Positions 22,822-32,323 are shown, counted from the stretch's first letter. The stretch is 46,430 bases of DNA from Cladosporium sp. IMV 00045 (GCA_001931905.2 MSJI02000461.1:1-46430), one strand, 5' to 3'. Notes: a model not told the origin generated them from the sequence alone. Program-made: numbers and translations.

Positions 22822-23284
22822 TTTTGTTGTTAAGAATGCACGCCCAGCTGCCGTAATTGGCAGAGGGTCATGTCTCAAACACCGTAATCTGCGCCTCGTT
22901 CGGTGAATTAGGGCGTGGCGCTGGTGGGCGGCATACACGGGATCCGATAATGTCGTAGTTCTGCGGTTTGTGTGAAGAAGCTGCTGTATATGTGACGACG
23001 GTGGAGCAGATCAGTCAGGTCATCGCCGCAGGTCTGCTCCCCAGCCACTGTGATTAGGTGTGTCGGCGGTCTGTAAGGGACTCGGCGGTAAACTTGAGAG
23101 CTTCGAAGTTGTGATTTGGGCGGGGACCCCAGTCAGTCAAAGCCACCGCTAGCTGGCTTCACCCGGTGGCCAAAACAACGGCCCTCGTCAATCTCGCAGT
23201 CTTCACTCCGGCTTCATTTCCGTCAAGACTTGCGTGACTCGATACCGTTGACCGAACCAAGAGATTCAGATCTTACAATGTAGT
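22822..23284. promoter_or_regulatory. 5' flank of the coiled-coil gene
   Basis: About 460 bp between the start of the coiled-coil gene and the 3' end of the phosphoesterase gene, both on the minus strand. It should contain the promoter of the former and the 3' UTR of the latter. No distinct motif is seen. Confidence 0.4.
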
Positions 23285-24526
23285 TCACTCGGTTACCGGT
23301 CTCCACATCTTCCTACCTATAAACTTTTCCACGCCTTCATCTGCCATCACCTCATCTGCATTCCTCCCAGTCACCACACTTCTTTCCACATCCCGTCCGA
23401 AGACAAAGAAAGGCTCCCATTCACCAACCCAACGGCCTTCATCAGAACCACTACGTTCTTTACTGAAACCAGAGTTCTTACGATCCAGACTGAGAAACCA
23501 GTGCCTCTGGTGAACAGAGCCGATAGTGTTACTAGCACCAGTGTAGGCATTGTTCGATCGAATTGTTGCGTCTTCATCCTCTGCCTCCGACGCGCCACCA
23601 GCATCTTCATTTTCAGCATCATCGATGGCATCATTTGCAATATCAACTCCCGTTGAGGTACCCGCATCAACCTCATCTTCGCTGTCTGTCATTGGCGGTT
23701 GGGCAAGACGCACAAGATTCTTAGATGGCTCTTTTCTACGCCTCTTACGCTTTGGCTTCTCAGGCTGGCCACTTCGATCGTTTGCTGAAGGTAACCGAAG
23801 TCCGATGGTATATCCCGTCGGCAACCTAGACCCGTGCAGCCGCAGTCGCAAATGTCTCGATTGAAACCCTGCGAATAGCTTTTCGCTCTCAGAAAGACTA
23901 GGCACTGCAACGTCCTCGCTACTATCCGAGAGCTCGTCGTCTGTCGTTCGAGCCTTGACGGGATCTCGGTAAGGTAGGACTTCGTATTCGCCGGCATCCC
24001 AAATGAGAAGGGAGCCTGTAGCATGAGATGCCGACTCTATAAGGTTATTCCAGAGATTGTGTACCCTCGTCTCAATAGCCATGCGATTCGGCCTGACAGA
24101 ATTGGGATTCCCTGGCATACCATAAGGCACAGCAAAGCTCGCAGTACTAGTTTCCGAGAACTGCAAGCGCAGGTCATAGTGAGTTCCAGCAACGGGATGA
24201 TCATGTTGATGAATTACAAAGTGCCGTCCCTGCCGGTGCTGGTTCCGCTTGTACAAGTCCTGAAATCCAACGATTGTCAAGCGAGGAAGTGGAGATGGTG
24301 TTTGTCTTGATGCTTTTTGTAAATGATGAGAGAAATATGCCAGATGATCTCGGACTTCAGCTTCACCAGCCTCTACAGCTGCCAACGATGGATCGCCTGG
24401 TGTTTCATCACTTGTAGGCGAATGTCCAGATGAAATTGTTCCGCGCTGGCATCCAGTGATGGCTTTTGAAGATCTCCGAGATGGCGGAGGGGAGATGTCT
24501 CGTCCCAGTGTGCTTGGCGGTATCAT
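23285..24526 (-). CDS. LigD-type DNA 3'-phosphoesterase domain protein
   Basis: 413 residues from the ATG at 24524-24526. A frame-open GTG lies three codons earlier but is not a credible eukaryotic start. Residues about 102-195 match the 3'-phosphoesterase module of bacterial DNA ligase D, which trims 3'-phosphate and 3'-ribonucleotide ends in end joining. Key residues are His108, His116, Asp118 and Arg120 in the HQHDHPVAGTHYDLRLQF segment, and His156 in TRVHNLW. They correspond to the manganese and phosphate ligands of the Pseudomonas module, with a two-residue insertion between the first two His. No ligase or polymerase domain is present. The middle has a basic KPKRKRRRK stretch (likely nuclear localisation) and an acidic linker. 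The C-terminus has conserved Trp/Phe motifs (HWFLSLD, GEWEPFFVFG). It is divergent from tim10. Confidence 0.85.
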   Translation of the reverse strand: MIPPSTLGRDISPPPSRRSSKAITGCQRGTISSGHSPTSDETPGDPSLAAVEAGEAEVRDHLAYFSHHLQKASRQTPSPLPRLTIVGFQDLYKRNQHRQGRHFVIHQHDHPVAGTHYDLRLQFSETSTASFAVPYGMPGNPNSVRPNRMAIETRVHNLWNNLIESASHATGSLLIWDAGEYEVLPYRDPVKARTTDDELSDSSEDVAVPSLSESEKLFAGFQSRHLRLRLHGSRLPTGYTIGLRLPSANDRSGQPEKPKRKRRRKEPSKNLVRLAQPPMTDSEDEVDAGTSTGVDIANDAIDDAENEDAGGASEAEDEDATIRSNNAYTGASNTIGSVHQRHWFLSLDRKNSGFSKERSGSDEGRWVGEWEPFFVFGRDVERSVVTGRNADEVMADEGVEKFIGRKMWRPVTE

Positions 24527-24835
24527 TACACGCACTGAGCATGCTGTTCACGTGGACACAAGAGCATTTCACCAGGAAGTGAATGTAAACATGTACATGT
24601 AATTGTATTCACAGCCAATGTGATGTCAATCCTCTGACCAAGCCCAAGCTGCGAGCAACGGCAAAGCCCGCTGGACCTCCGTCACCAGCGAGCGAGCAGC
24701 GTGAAGCACCAGACTCGAGCAACTCCATCTCCATCCATCGCACCACAAAAACCTACGACCATTATCTCAGATCGCATAATTCACCGATAACACACCCAAT
24801 CACTCCAAACCACACCACCAACAAATCCACGCAAA
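24527..24835. promoter_or_regulatory. Short divergent promoter, phosphoesterase / tim10, with CCAAT boxes
   Basis: 309 bp between two divergent start codons, so both promoters overlap here. Two plus-strand CCAAT pentamers lie at 24615-24619 and 24796-24800. CCAAT is bound by the Hap complex, which often controls mitochondrial genes in fungi, and that fits tim10. The link is inferred from sequence alone. The tim10 start has a good context (CAAAATG). Confidence 0.5.
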
Positions 24836-25209
24836 ATGTCTTTCCTCTTCGGCGGCGGTCGTCCCCAGCCCTCTTCCGCAGAGAAGATCGCAGCAGCAGA
24901 GGCCGAGATCGAGATGGTCTCCGGCATGTTCAACCAGTAAATCTCACCCATTCACGCATAGAATCGCCTGCGCACTCATTGCGCCAGAAGGTCAAGACGA
25001 TCCCATCTAACCCGACTCTTTCTAGGCTCGTCGACACCTGCACCAAGAAGTGCATCCCCCCTCAGTACCGCGAAGGCGAGCTCAACAAGGGCGAGTCCGT
25101 CTGCCTCGACCGCTGCGTCAGCAAGTTCTTCGAGGTCAACGTCAAGGTTTCCGAGAAGATGCAGGGCGAGGCGGCCGCCAAGCAGGGTGGTGGCATGATC
25201 GGTGCTTAG
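24836..25209 (+). CDS. tim10: Mitochondrial intermembrane-space chaperone Tim10
   Basis: Exon 1 is 24836-24936 and exon 2 is 25026-25209, joined across an 89-nt intron (GTAAAT...CTAG, phase 2). The protein has 94 residues, the usual size. The twin CX3C motifs are C39-x3-C43 and C60-x3-C64 with 16 residues between them. They form two disulfides and define small Tim proteins. Flanking residues ([21 protein letters not shown]) match Tim10 rather than Tim9, Tim8 or Tim13. With Tim9 it forms the hexameric chaperone that escorts carrier proteins across the intermembrane space. The Gly-rich C-terminus is normal for fungi. Confidence 0.95.
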
Positions 25210-25905
25210 AAGGCGACGACGGACGCGAAAGACGAGCGGAGAGCAAGGAAAAGAGGAGTCGAGATCCCAGCGACAGATATCGGATGGATCGTTTGAAGAG
25301 CGGATGATTCTGGGCAGCTCTGAAAAGACGAAAAAAGTGTACATTATGCTTGCGCTTCATTAAGGAGAGGCGTTTCTTGGATATGCAGGCCGGTGAGAGA
25401 TTTCTATCTTCGCTCCACTTGAGGCCCCTGGGAAACGAGCGCGGGACGGATGTTCCTTGGGCACAACGGACGGTACTGTTCATACCACATGTATTTTTGC
25501 ATCAAAGAAGACATCCTATTCAGTGATCACCAATTCCTGGATAGCATCCGATGTGGACTGGACAATCAAAACTCGGGAGGTCGTCGCACGATCCGGTAAA
25601 GGGAAGTGTCCTGGCTAGGCATGTATGCATGTTAATCATAAAAGTTTCATACGATTCTGCGGCATCTAATACAGACACTATGATGAGCGTCGTCGGTCGC
25701 CGATATCCAGGCATGACCGCTGCGAGACAAGCGAGCCTTACGCTGTCACTAATTCTTGGAACCCAGAAAGAACGCCATAACCACGCTATGCAATCAAAAC
25801 AAAGGTATCATCCTCATTCGCCAGGAAATGTCCACACTCAGACCCCATTTGTGCCCTTAGTCCGTCGATCTGACCTTTTCGGTAGTGTCCAAGGAACAGC
25901 GCATA
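25210..25905. other. Convergent intergenic region, tim10 / small membrane protein
   Basis: About 700 bp between two 3' ends. Open frames on either strand lack coding character. It presumably holds both 3' UTRs. Nothing else is recognisable. Confidence 0.4.
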
Positions 25906-26391
25906 TCACCTACTCTAAGGTCAGCATGCGCCCAAGTATACTGAATGGAACTCACTCACCTCTCCCTCGCTATACGAGCAGAAGTACACGCCGCATCCGA
26001 TCAGGTAGTACAACGCCGCATTCGTCGTCTGATATAGAAGGATAGCGCTCAAGCTGGCCAGAGGTAGCCACAAGATCCTGGCCACTAGACTTTTGTGTAT
26101 GTGTGTTCCAGCGACCCATCTTAGTGGCCATTCGTATGCGAGACTCAGCAATGCGATTACGACGTTGATGACTTGCAAGATCGGAGCGGGCTTGACGGCG
26201 GAGTCGAAGTTCTTGGTCAGGAAATCGAAGAAGAATTTTGGCCAGAAGAAGCCTTCTATCGCACCGGCTAGCTGGTCTGGAAAGAGTTGTTAGTCGCGAT
26301 GCAAAGACCTGAGCGCGACGCTCGTGAACATACAGCAGGCGGATGTGAGTATTATGAGGCGGGCCCAGTGGTTTTTGATCAATTTGCCCAT
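25906..26391 (-). CDS. Small fungal multi-pass membrane protein
   Basis: Exon 1 is 26391-26334. After a 57-nt intron (GTATGT...CCAG), exon 2 begins at 26276. The spliced protein starts MGKLIKNHWARLI, and the join rebuilds CYQLAGAIEGFFWPKFFFDFLTK. It shows about four hydrophobic segments: residues 10-30, 58-73 (ILQVINVVIALLSLAYEW), 85-105 (WLPLASLSAILLYQ) and 108-122 (ALYYLIGCGVYF). It ends with a conserved YSEGE motif. This is a small fungal-only membrane family without known function. The 3' end has two readings. A 45-nt intron from 25959 to 25915 gives an ending at 25906 after GESR; reading on gives a stop at 25921. The protein is therefore about 127-137 residues. Confidence 0.78.
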
Positions 26392-27657
26392 GCTGCTGCG
26401 CGGCGCAACGGGTAAGCCAGCGAGCAGCGTGAGTGTATCTGAGCTGCAACAGCTATGATGTTCGCGAAGGTTGATTCATCGCCTTGTGATATCTAAGTTC
26501 TAGTAACGAGACGAGAGGCAGGACAGTATGGCGAGAAGATCGGCCGGCTCGTTCAAGAACGGGATCCGGGGGGCTGGTATAGAAGAGGGAAAGAAGACTA
26601 CGAGCGCAGGTCGGCGTAATGCGGGCACAAGGAACGATAGACGATAGCGTGGTGAAATGTTGAAGCTAGTATACCGCACCTGGCTTGCCACGAGATGCAG
26701 TGTGATTCTTGGGAGCGAGCGTGAGCGCCACAGAGGAGCGTGAACATGCGATGAACGGAAGAATGACCTTACATGGTTGTCTAGGTCCAGCGGGGATACT
26801 TCAAATGGGCTGCTTGGCTGCATGTTAGAAGCGCCCTTGGAAGAGCCGGAATAGCATCTGCAAGAGCAGCGCCATAGGCACGTTGATGAATGTAGAGACA
26901 TGCAGAGGCGGTGGGAGTGAGCAAGGCGCTTAGCGGACGAATGAAGTCGAAGCTGGATGGGTGATTGGCTCAGGGCATTTCTTGACGCTTTGCGCTGACT
27001 TGCGCTCTCGACTTCAACTCCACCGACATCTTCCCCCTCGGCGCCTTCAGAGTCCACTACTCTCAGCGTGAAAGAGATGAACATGACTCTTCAAGAAGTG
27101 TATTGCCTGGAGAATCGCTCGAGCCACCGAGCTATTGGTCTAAAACCCATCGGAGATCCAGGCGGTGCCAATTAAGGATCGCATCCCTCAGGATTGAAGA
27201 ACCACAACCCCATACTCGGGTCGCACCGTAAATTAATATGCAGGTCTATATGCACGCACCCATGCTCATGCATATCGCATCTCGTCCACTCATCTGCTTG
27301 CTCGCCCGTAGGCGCTTGCAAGAGGCTGGATGCTCTGCATTCCGCCCGATATCACAGCGTTGCCGAGCGCATATCTGACTCGTTACGTCGTGTGCAACTC
27401 TGGCTGTCATCTTCGGTAAGTGAGGCTTTCCACTGCCCAGGTCGTATTCTTCCCTCTCTGGACAGGACCGACACTTCTGAAGTTTACGGACTTGCGCAAG
27501 CCAAAACTACCGAACCACACAGCCTTGTTCTCCGGTATACCTTGGATCGTAAGGACTGTCATGTCGACATAGAACACCGCTGCAGCGTCTGATCGCAACC
27601 CTGATCAAAGGTTGACCATTATCTGGGATTTTCTCACATATCGTCAAAGTTCGCAAC
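26392..27657. promoter_or_regulatory. Divergent intergenic region upstream of noxA
   Basis: About 1.27 kb between the small membrane gene (-) and noxA (+). A 195-codon open frame at 26500-27084 (-) is Ser/Arg/Leu-rich without domains and I do not accept it. Near the noxA side a strong donor GTAAGT at 27416 and an acceptor CAG ending at 27465 could bound a 50-nt intron in the leader. Confidence 0.4.
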
Positions 27658-29379
27658 ATGGCCCCCCAAAAGGCGCAGCCCTCGTGGCTGGCCAAACAAT
27701 TCACACTCCGCAAGATCACATTCTACACACTTTTCCATGGGCTTCACATTTTCCTCTTCATTTTTGGCTGGTACAAACAAGCCGCCGATGCTCGTCTGGC
27801 GCCACTCAATACTCTCAAATTCAGCGTTTGGTTCTCTCGCGGCGCCGGTCTCTGCTTGAGCGTGGACACTATGATCATTCTCCTGCCAATGTGTAGAAAC
27901 TTGCTGCGAGTTATACGACCAAAAATTCGATGGCTACCTCTGGACGAAAGCCAATGGTTTCACCGTCAGGTCGCGTACACTATGCTTTTCTGGACTATCG
28001 TTCATGTCGGGGCCCACTACGTTAACTTCTTCAACGTGGAACGCTCTTTGGTACGCGCGGAAGCCGCGATCCAGATCCATTACATGCAAGCTGGAGGCAT
28101 TACTGGGCATGTCATGTTGCTATGCATGTTGCTGATGTTCACTACGGCGCATGCAAAGATTCGCCAGCAAAGTTACGAGACGTTTTGGTACACACACCAC
28201 TTATTTGTACCATTCTTACTTGCCATGTATACACATGCCACAGGATGCTTTGTCCGCGACAGTGTTGAGCCGTACTCGCCGTTTGCAGGGAAGAATTTCT
28301 GGGGTCATTGCATCGGCTACCAGGGCTGGAGGTGGGAGCTCGTAGGAGGTGGCATTTACCTTTGTGAGAGGCTCTATCGCGAGATCAGGTCACGTCGGCA
28401 GACTGAGATTATCAAAGTCGTCAGACACCCTTACGGTACGTTTCCTTTCGAATTTTCAGTCGGCGTACAAGCTAACGTAGTCGATACAGAAGCCGTGGAG
28501 ATCCAATTTCGCAAACCCAGTATGCATTACAAAGCTGGTCAGTGGCTATTTATCAATGTACCTTCAGTCTCACAGCACGAGTGGCACCCATTCACCATCA
28601 CTTCTTGCCCCTTCGACCCGTACGTGAGCGTACACGTTCGACAAGTTGGCGACTTCACTCGAGCACTGGCTTCTGCGCTTGGGGCTGGGCCGGAACAACA
28701 AAAGCTCTACGATGAGCTCGACCCCATGGGAATGTACGAGGTCGCACTACAGAACGGCCAAGTAATGCCCAAGCTGCGCATTGACGGACCTTACGGCGCG
28801 CCCGCTGAGGACGTCTTCGAGAACGAGGTAGCCGTCTTGATCGGCACCGGCATTGGCGTGACGCCTTGGGCCGCAATCTTGAAGAACATCTGGCACATGC
28901 GCTTGTCACCTAATCCTCCAAGGCGACTAAGGAGAGTAGAGTTCATCTGGGTCTGCAAAGACACGACTTCGTTCGAGTGGTTCCAAGCCCTACTTTCATC
29001 GCTCGAAGCGCAAAGCCTGAGCATGACCGGACCTGGAGCTCAGCAGGAGTTCCTGAGGATACATACGTACCTTACTCAGCGTATGGATGCAGATACGGCG
29101 CAGAATATCGTGCTCAACTCTGTGGGCACGGACAAGGACCCTCTGACAGAGCTGTCGTCGAGGACAAACTTTGGAAGGCCTGACTTTAACAGGCTGCTTG
29201 TCGCGATGCGCGAGGGTATCCTGAATCAGAGCTACCTCCCCGGCCTGGACAAAGGCGGACGGAGCGAAGTTGGTGTATACTTTTGCGGACCGAATGTGGC
29301 GGCTAGAGACATCAAAAAGGCTTGCAAGGAGGCGACAGTGAGCGGAGTCAAATTCAAGTTTTGGAAGGAACACTTTTGA
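27658..29379 (+). CDS. noxA: NADPH oxidase catalytic subunit, NoxA type
   Basis: Membrane flavocytochrome that passes electrons from NADPH through FAD and two hemes to oxygen, making superoxide. In fungi NoxA acts in sexual development and hyphal fusion with NoxR, Rac and other partners. The frame is open for 573 codons, but an in-frame 54-nt intron at 28436-28489 (GTACGT...GCTAAC...ACAG) must be removed; splicing rejoins HPY to EAVEIQF and gives 555 residues. Heme ligands by alignment with Nox2 are His102/His116 and His180/His193. Other landmarks are HPFTITSCPFDPYVSVHVRQ (FAD site), GPYGAPAEDV, GTGIGVTPWAAILKN (NADPH site), a YFCGP motif and the terminal FWKEHF. It lacks EF-hands and the long N-terminal extension of NoxC and NoxB types. 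Its 3' end converges on the SPRY gene with a gap of only 107 bp. Confidence 0.93.
   Translation: MAPQKAQPSWLAKQFTLRKITFYTLFHGLHIFLFIFGWYKQAADARLAPLNTLKFSVWFSRGAGLCLSVDTMIILLPMCRNLLRVIRPKIRWLPLDESQWFHRQVAYTMLFWTIVHVGAHYVNFFNVERSLVRAEAAIQIHYMQAGGITGHVMLLCMLLMFTTAHAKIRQQSYETFWYTHHLFVPFLLAMYTHATGCFVRDSVEPYSPFAGKNFWGHCIGYQGWRWELVGGGIYLCERLYREIRSRRQTEIIKVVRHPYGTFPFEFSVGVQANVVDTEAVEIQFRKPSMHYKAGQWLFINVPSVSQHEWHPFTITSCPFDPYVSVHVRQVGDFTRALASALGAGPEQQKLYDELDPMGMYEVALQNGQVMPKLRIDGPYGAPAEDVFENEVAVLIGTGIGVTPWAAILKNIWHMRLSPNPPRRLRRVEFIWVCKDTTSFEWFQALLSSLEAQSLSMTGPGAQQEFLRIHTYLTQRMDADTAQNIVLNSVGTDKDPLTELSSRTNFGRPDFNRLLVAMREGILNQSYLPGLDKGGRSEVGVYFCGPNVAARDIKKACKEATVSGVKFKFWKEHF
28436..28489 (+). other. noxA: In-frame stopless intron within noxA
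   Basis: 54 nt, GTACGT donor, GCTAAC branch-like site, TACAG acceptor. The length is a multiple of three with no stop, so it is easily translated through by mistake. Removing it restores an alignment that is gapless against NoxA proteins as I know them. Confidence 0.85.
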
Positions 29380-29486
29380 TGCTTGTTGGATTCTCGTAGT
29401 TTCATGACAAATGAAATCATGTCTCTTCACGCATTTAGTCGATCCGAGTCAGCGCAGTCATAGCTCGTGCCGCGAGCATATCAACG

Positions 29487-30614
29487 TCAAATCCTGAACC
29501 TCCACTCCTCAGGTTTGAATCTGACCTCAAAGTCCACCGCTCCAAAACACCCAATAGCAGCCAGCAGATCATGCTGCCCCTCCAACCCCCTAACATCACC
29601 ACCCTCTTGCTGCTGATCAGTCTCCTCATGCAAGTCCCACTTACCCTCCTGCACTCCATTCCTCGTAAAGAAAACCTCACACCTCGGCTTCCCTCCCGCG
29701 TACATGGGAAGACTATGCACCATGCCAATGCCTACGACGTCACCACGACGGAAAGACTCCACAAAGTCCCTCCCACCGTCCGAGTCGTCGACGTACCTAC
29801 GTCCATCATCGCCGTGCACGCCCAGAGAAGCGCGATGCCAGCCCGGCAAGCGCCAGGAAGGGTAGGGTGGAGCAAGAAAGCCGATCGCGATTCCTGCATC
29901 GCCAGAGCCGACGACGTTGTTGCCCATGGACTTGACTTCGAGCTCGTAGTAGGTGGTTCGAGGCTTCTCGGTCACCATGGGGCTGTGTTGCTCTGAGGCG
30001 AAGATGGGAATGTCGGAGAGGAAAATGGTGTCTTGACACCTGGAGTTGGTGCGGACGTTGGTGCGGCCGATGCCCCCTTGGTTCATCGCTACGTTCTGGG
30101 TGCCAGGTGGCATGGTCAGGCGCACGTCGCCGTAGGAGATGCGGGTCAGAGTCTGCTGGTCGTGTTGACGTGGTTGCCAGAGTGGGTTCATGTCAATCCA
30201 GGCGTGTCCGCGGGCGGCGTCGTCCCAGTCAGCGTTGGCTGTGGGAGACAAGTCTTGCTTGAACGAAGGAGGTGGCGGCAGCAGGGTGCTGTCAGGAACC
30301 GCCATCCATGGATCATAGGGCGGAGGCTCGGGCTCATTAGATTCTCCATGGCCAGGAGGAGGGCCGGGTGGGGGTTGGAATTCCGAGGCCTTCGATGCTG
30401 ACTGTCCGGGAGGAGGCCCTGGCGGAGCTAGGTATGCTTCGTCATTCTGAGATGGCTTCTTGTCGGACCATGATGGAGGAGGTCCAGCCGGCGGTTGATA
30501 GGAAGGCAGTTCCTCGTCGTTCCTTTGTTGGTTGTTTCTAAAGGGATTGTTTGAGGCGAGCTGGCCAGTATAGCCAGGTGGTGGTCCAGGCGGAGGACGG
30601 TACTGGTCACTCAT
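29487..30614 (-). CDS. SPRY-domain protein with Pro-rich PY-motif N-terminus
   Basis: 375 residues from the ATG at 30612-30614. An upstream in-frame ATG would add 28 residues without domain character. The N-terminal 100 residues hold four imperfect copies of a PPPGPPPG unit, an LPSY and an EPPPYDPW motif. PPxY and LPxY bind WW domains such as those of Rsp5/Nedd4-type ubiquitin ligases. The C-terminal part (about 185-370) is a SPRY domain, with IFLSDIPIF, TYYELEVKSMG, IAIGFLAPPYPSWRLPGWHRASLGVHGDDGR, GDVVGIGM and CEVFFTRNG segments. The order matches fungal Rsp5 adaptors of the Ssh4/Ear1 class, but no membrane anchor is present. An adaptor role is inferred. It is divergent from the MBL-like gene. 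Confidence 0.85.
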   Translation of the reverse strand: MSDQYRPPPGPPPGYTGQLASNNPFRNNQQRNDEELPSYQPPAGPPPSWSDKKPSQNDEAYLAPPGPPPGQSASKASEFQPPPGPPPGHGESNEPEPPPYDPWMAVPDSTLLPPPPSFKQDLSPTANADWDDAARGHAWIDMNPLWQPRQHDQQTLTRISYGDVRLTMPPGTQNVAMNQGGIGRTNVRTNSRCQDTIFLSDIPIFASEQHSPMVTEKPRTTYYELEVKSMGNNVVGSGDAGIAIGFLAPPYPSWRLPGWHRASLGVHGDDGRRYVDDSDGGRDFVESFRRGDVVGIGMVHSLPMYAGGKPRCEVFFTRNGVQEGKWDLHEETDQQQEGGDVRGLEGQHDLLAAIGCFGAVDFEVRFKPEEWRFRI

Positions 30615-30945
30615 GCTGATAGTCCTGGATTGGAGTGGCGTTATTCTCAGTTGTAAGGCTGAATATTGCACTATTTGGACATGGACTTCCCGGAACAATC
30701 ATTCACTGCTAACCTGACAAGTTACATGTAGTGGATAGAACAGACAAACAGTTGTCTGACGTCGTTGTTTGTCCAAGACCATGGCTAGGCGAGTTGGCTC
30801 CACTCTCCGCTCCTTCACGAGCCGCGCCGTGAAGCTGTCGAGCATTGACAGCAGTCTGCGCCGCCGTTGCCAAAGAACATCGTTGCTTCGGACAAGGTTT
30901 CAATGCACTTCCACTCCTTGCGATGCCGCCTCCGACGACTCATAA
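30615..30945. promoter_or_regulatory. Divergent promoter, SPRY / MBL-like genes
   Basis: 331 bp between divergent starts, presumably a shared promoter region. No TATA box or CCAAT motif with good placement was seen. Confidence 0.4.
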
Positions 30946-32109
30946 ATGGATGAGCCATCTGTCCAATTGCAGCTGGACTTGAAGCACGCCGTTCAAAATG
31001 AGCTAGCAAGCTGCCGACCACTGCTGCACCGCCTTCATCACAGCACCTATCTTGTGCAAATACCGAGACCAGCACATGCCGTCAAACACGGCTCACGCTT
31101 CTACTACAATATTCTTGTGGACGGCGGGCTCCCAATACCTGAGAGTAAACCCCGGGACTGGTTCTCTTCATCAAACCAAGCACGACAGACCGAATCCGGA
31201 ACGATCTCGGTAGCCGAAGAGCTTTTGAGGGAGATTGAGCTACTGGCTAGCTGCACAGGGTCAGAAGATGGAAGCAAGAGCTATGATGTGATTGAAGATG
31301 AGCTGAGTAGATTGGAAACATTGGTGGATGTTGCAGTCGTCAGATCCGACTCGCTTCTCGACGAAGCTTTTCTTCGCCAGATACATGCAAATGTGCCTGT
31401 ATTTGCACCTCAGACGGCTTTTAGTCAATTCCTGGAGCTGCACCACTTTCGTACAGTGGTGCCCCTCCCGACATTCGGAGCACATGGGTACAAAGACTGG
31501 AGGGACACGACACTTCCGCCATTGCCAGAATGGGTTGGCTTGAGTGTCATGCCCAGGGTAGACGATGAGCCTGGAGCCATCTCAACGCTCCTCGTAACTT
31601 TCAACAATCACCACCACAACGGCAATGGGGCATCGAAGAACGCCGAATCAATGGGGACGTCGAATGTCAGGCAGAAACGCCATGCAGCATTTGATACGTC
31701 CGAAGAATCTGCGGAAGCAATCTTCTTCTCTGATGATGGATTAGCGGACAACGATCTGCGGCTTTTGTCTTCAGCGAATCCGTCTATTCATCCATTGGCT
31801 GTGTCACAAGGCCCCAAGAAGCTCACGGAAAGTCTTGATGTAAATCGAGATGGGAAGCAATATCAGGACCATGAGACGCCATTCGCCTACATGTACAGTC
31901 CCAAATATCATTTCTTCGAGCGCAATAATGTCCCTGATAAAGGACAAGGGTTTCTGGCTTGGCTCATTGCTAAAGCGAGATTGCCATTCGGAGGAGGATC
32001 ACAGGATAGACAGGGAGAACCAAATTCTCTTACAAGCAATGTCATGAGCAATGGGCAGGATTCAGAGAAGGTCCAGTTAGTCAACGGCCAGAGCAAAATG
32101 CTAATATGA
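30946..32109 (+). CDS. Metallo-beta-lactamase-fold pseudoenzyme
   Basis: 387 residues, single exon. Its layout follows a fungal family of metallo-beta-lactamase-fold hydrolases: a HSTYLVQIPRP start, a YYNILVD strand where active members read IDPWL, a long helical insert, a DWRDTTLPPLPEWVGLS segment and a C-terminal K-Y-x7 segment. In active relatives known to me the metal motifs are SHxxTDHC, TPHG, LLHGLH and STHDE. At the matching places this protein has VRSDSLLDE (about 133-141), SDDG (about 264-267), VSQGPK and FERNN. No metal-binding His cluster remains. The fold assignment rests on the order of these landmarks, not on a search. If right, it is a non-catalytic member. It lies just upstream of rpa12 on the same strand. 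Confidence 0.62.
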   Translation: MDEPSVQLQLDLKHAVQNELASCRPLLHRLHHSTYLVQIPRPAHAVKHGSRFYYNILVDGGLPIPESKPRDWFSSSNQARQTESGTISVAEELLREIELLASCTGSEDGSKSYDVIEDELSRLETLVDVAVVRSDSLLDEAFLRQIHANVPVFAPQTAFSQFLELHHFRTVVPLPTFGAHGYKDWRDTTLPPLPEWVGLSVMPRVDDEPGAISTLLVTFNNHHHNGNGASKNAESMGTSNVRQKRHAAFDTSEESAEAIFFSDDGLADNDLRLLSSANPSIHPLAVSQGPKKLTESLDVNRDGKQYQDHETPFAYMYSPKYHFFERNNVPDKGQGFLAWLIAKARLPFGGGSQDRQGEPNSLTSNVMSNGQDSEKVQLVNGQSKMLI

Positions 32110-32323
32110 TTCTCCTACTTTCAATCGAGGACCATGCCTGCCATCAGTCCATTCACTGCATCTCAGAAAGCGTCGATAATTGGTTCGCTTCTTTACCCTT
32201 GTTCACCATGCAAAGTAAGGTGTGACAGCATTCCCCTTCTGCTTAGACCCGCCGTTCGTGTGTCACATGGAAGCATTCGTCCACTTCCACTACCAAAACA
32301 CACTCGAGCAAATCCCAGCAAAC

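Noticed and set aside
24527..24535. GTG start three codons before the phosphoesterase ATG
   Set aside because: Non-ATG starts are rare in fungi, and the ATG at 24526 is adjacent.
26500..27084. 195-codon open frame on the minus strand between two genes
   Set aside because: Low-complexity Ser/Leu/Arg composition with no recognised segment; probably promoter sequence of noxA.
32222..32323. In-frame upstream ATG extending Rpa12 by 34 residues
   Set aside because: Rpa12 proteins begin a few residues before the first zinc-ribbon Cys, and the later ATG fits this.
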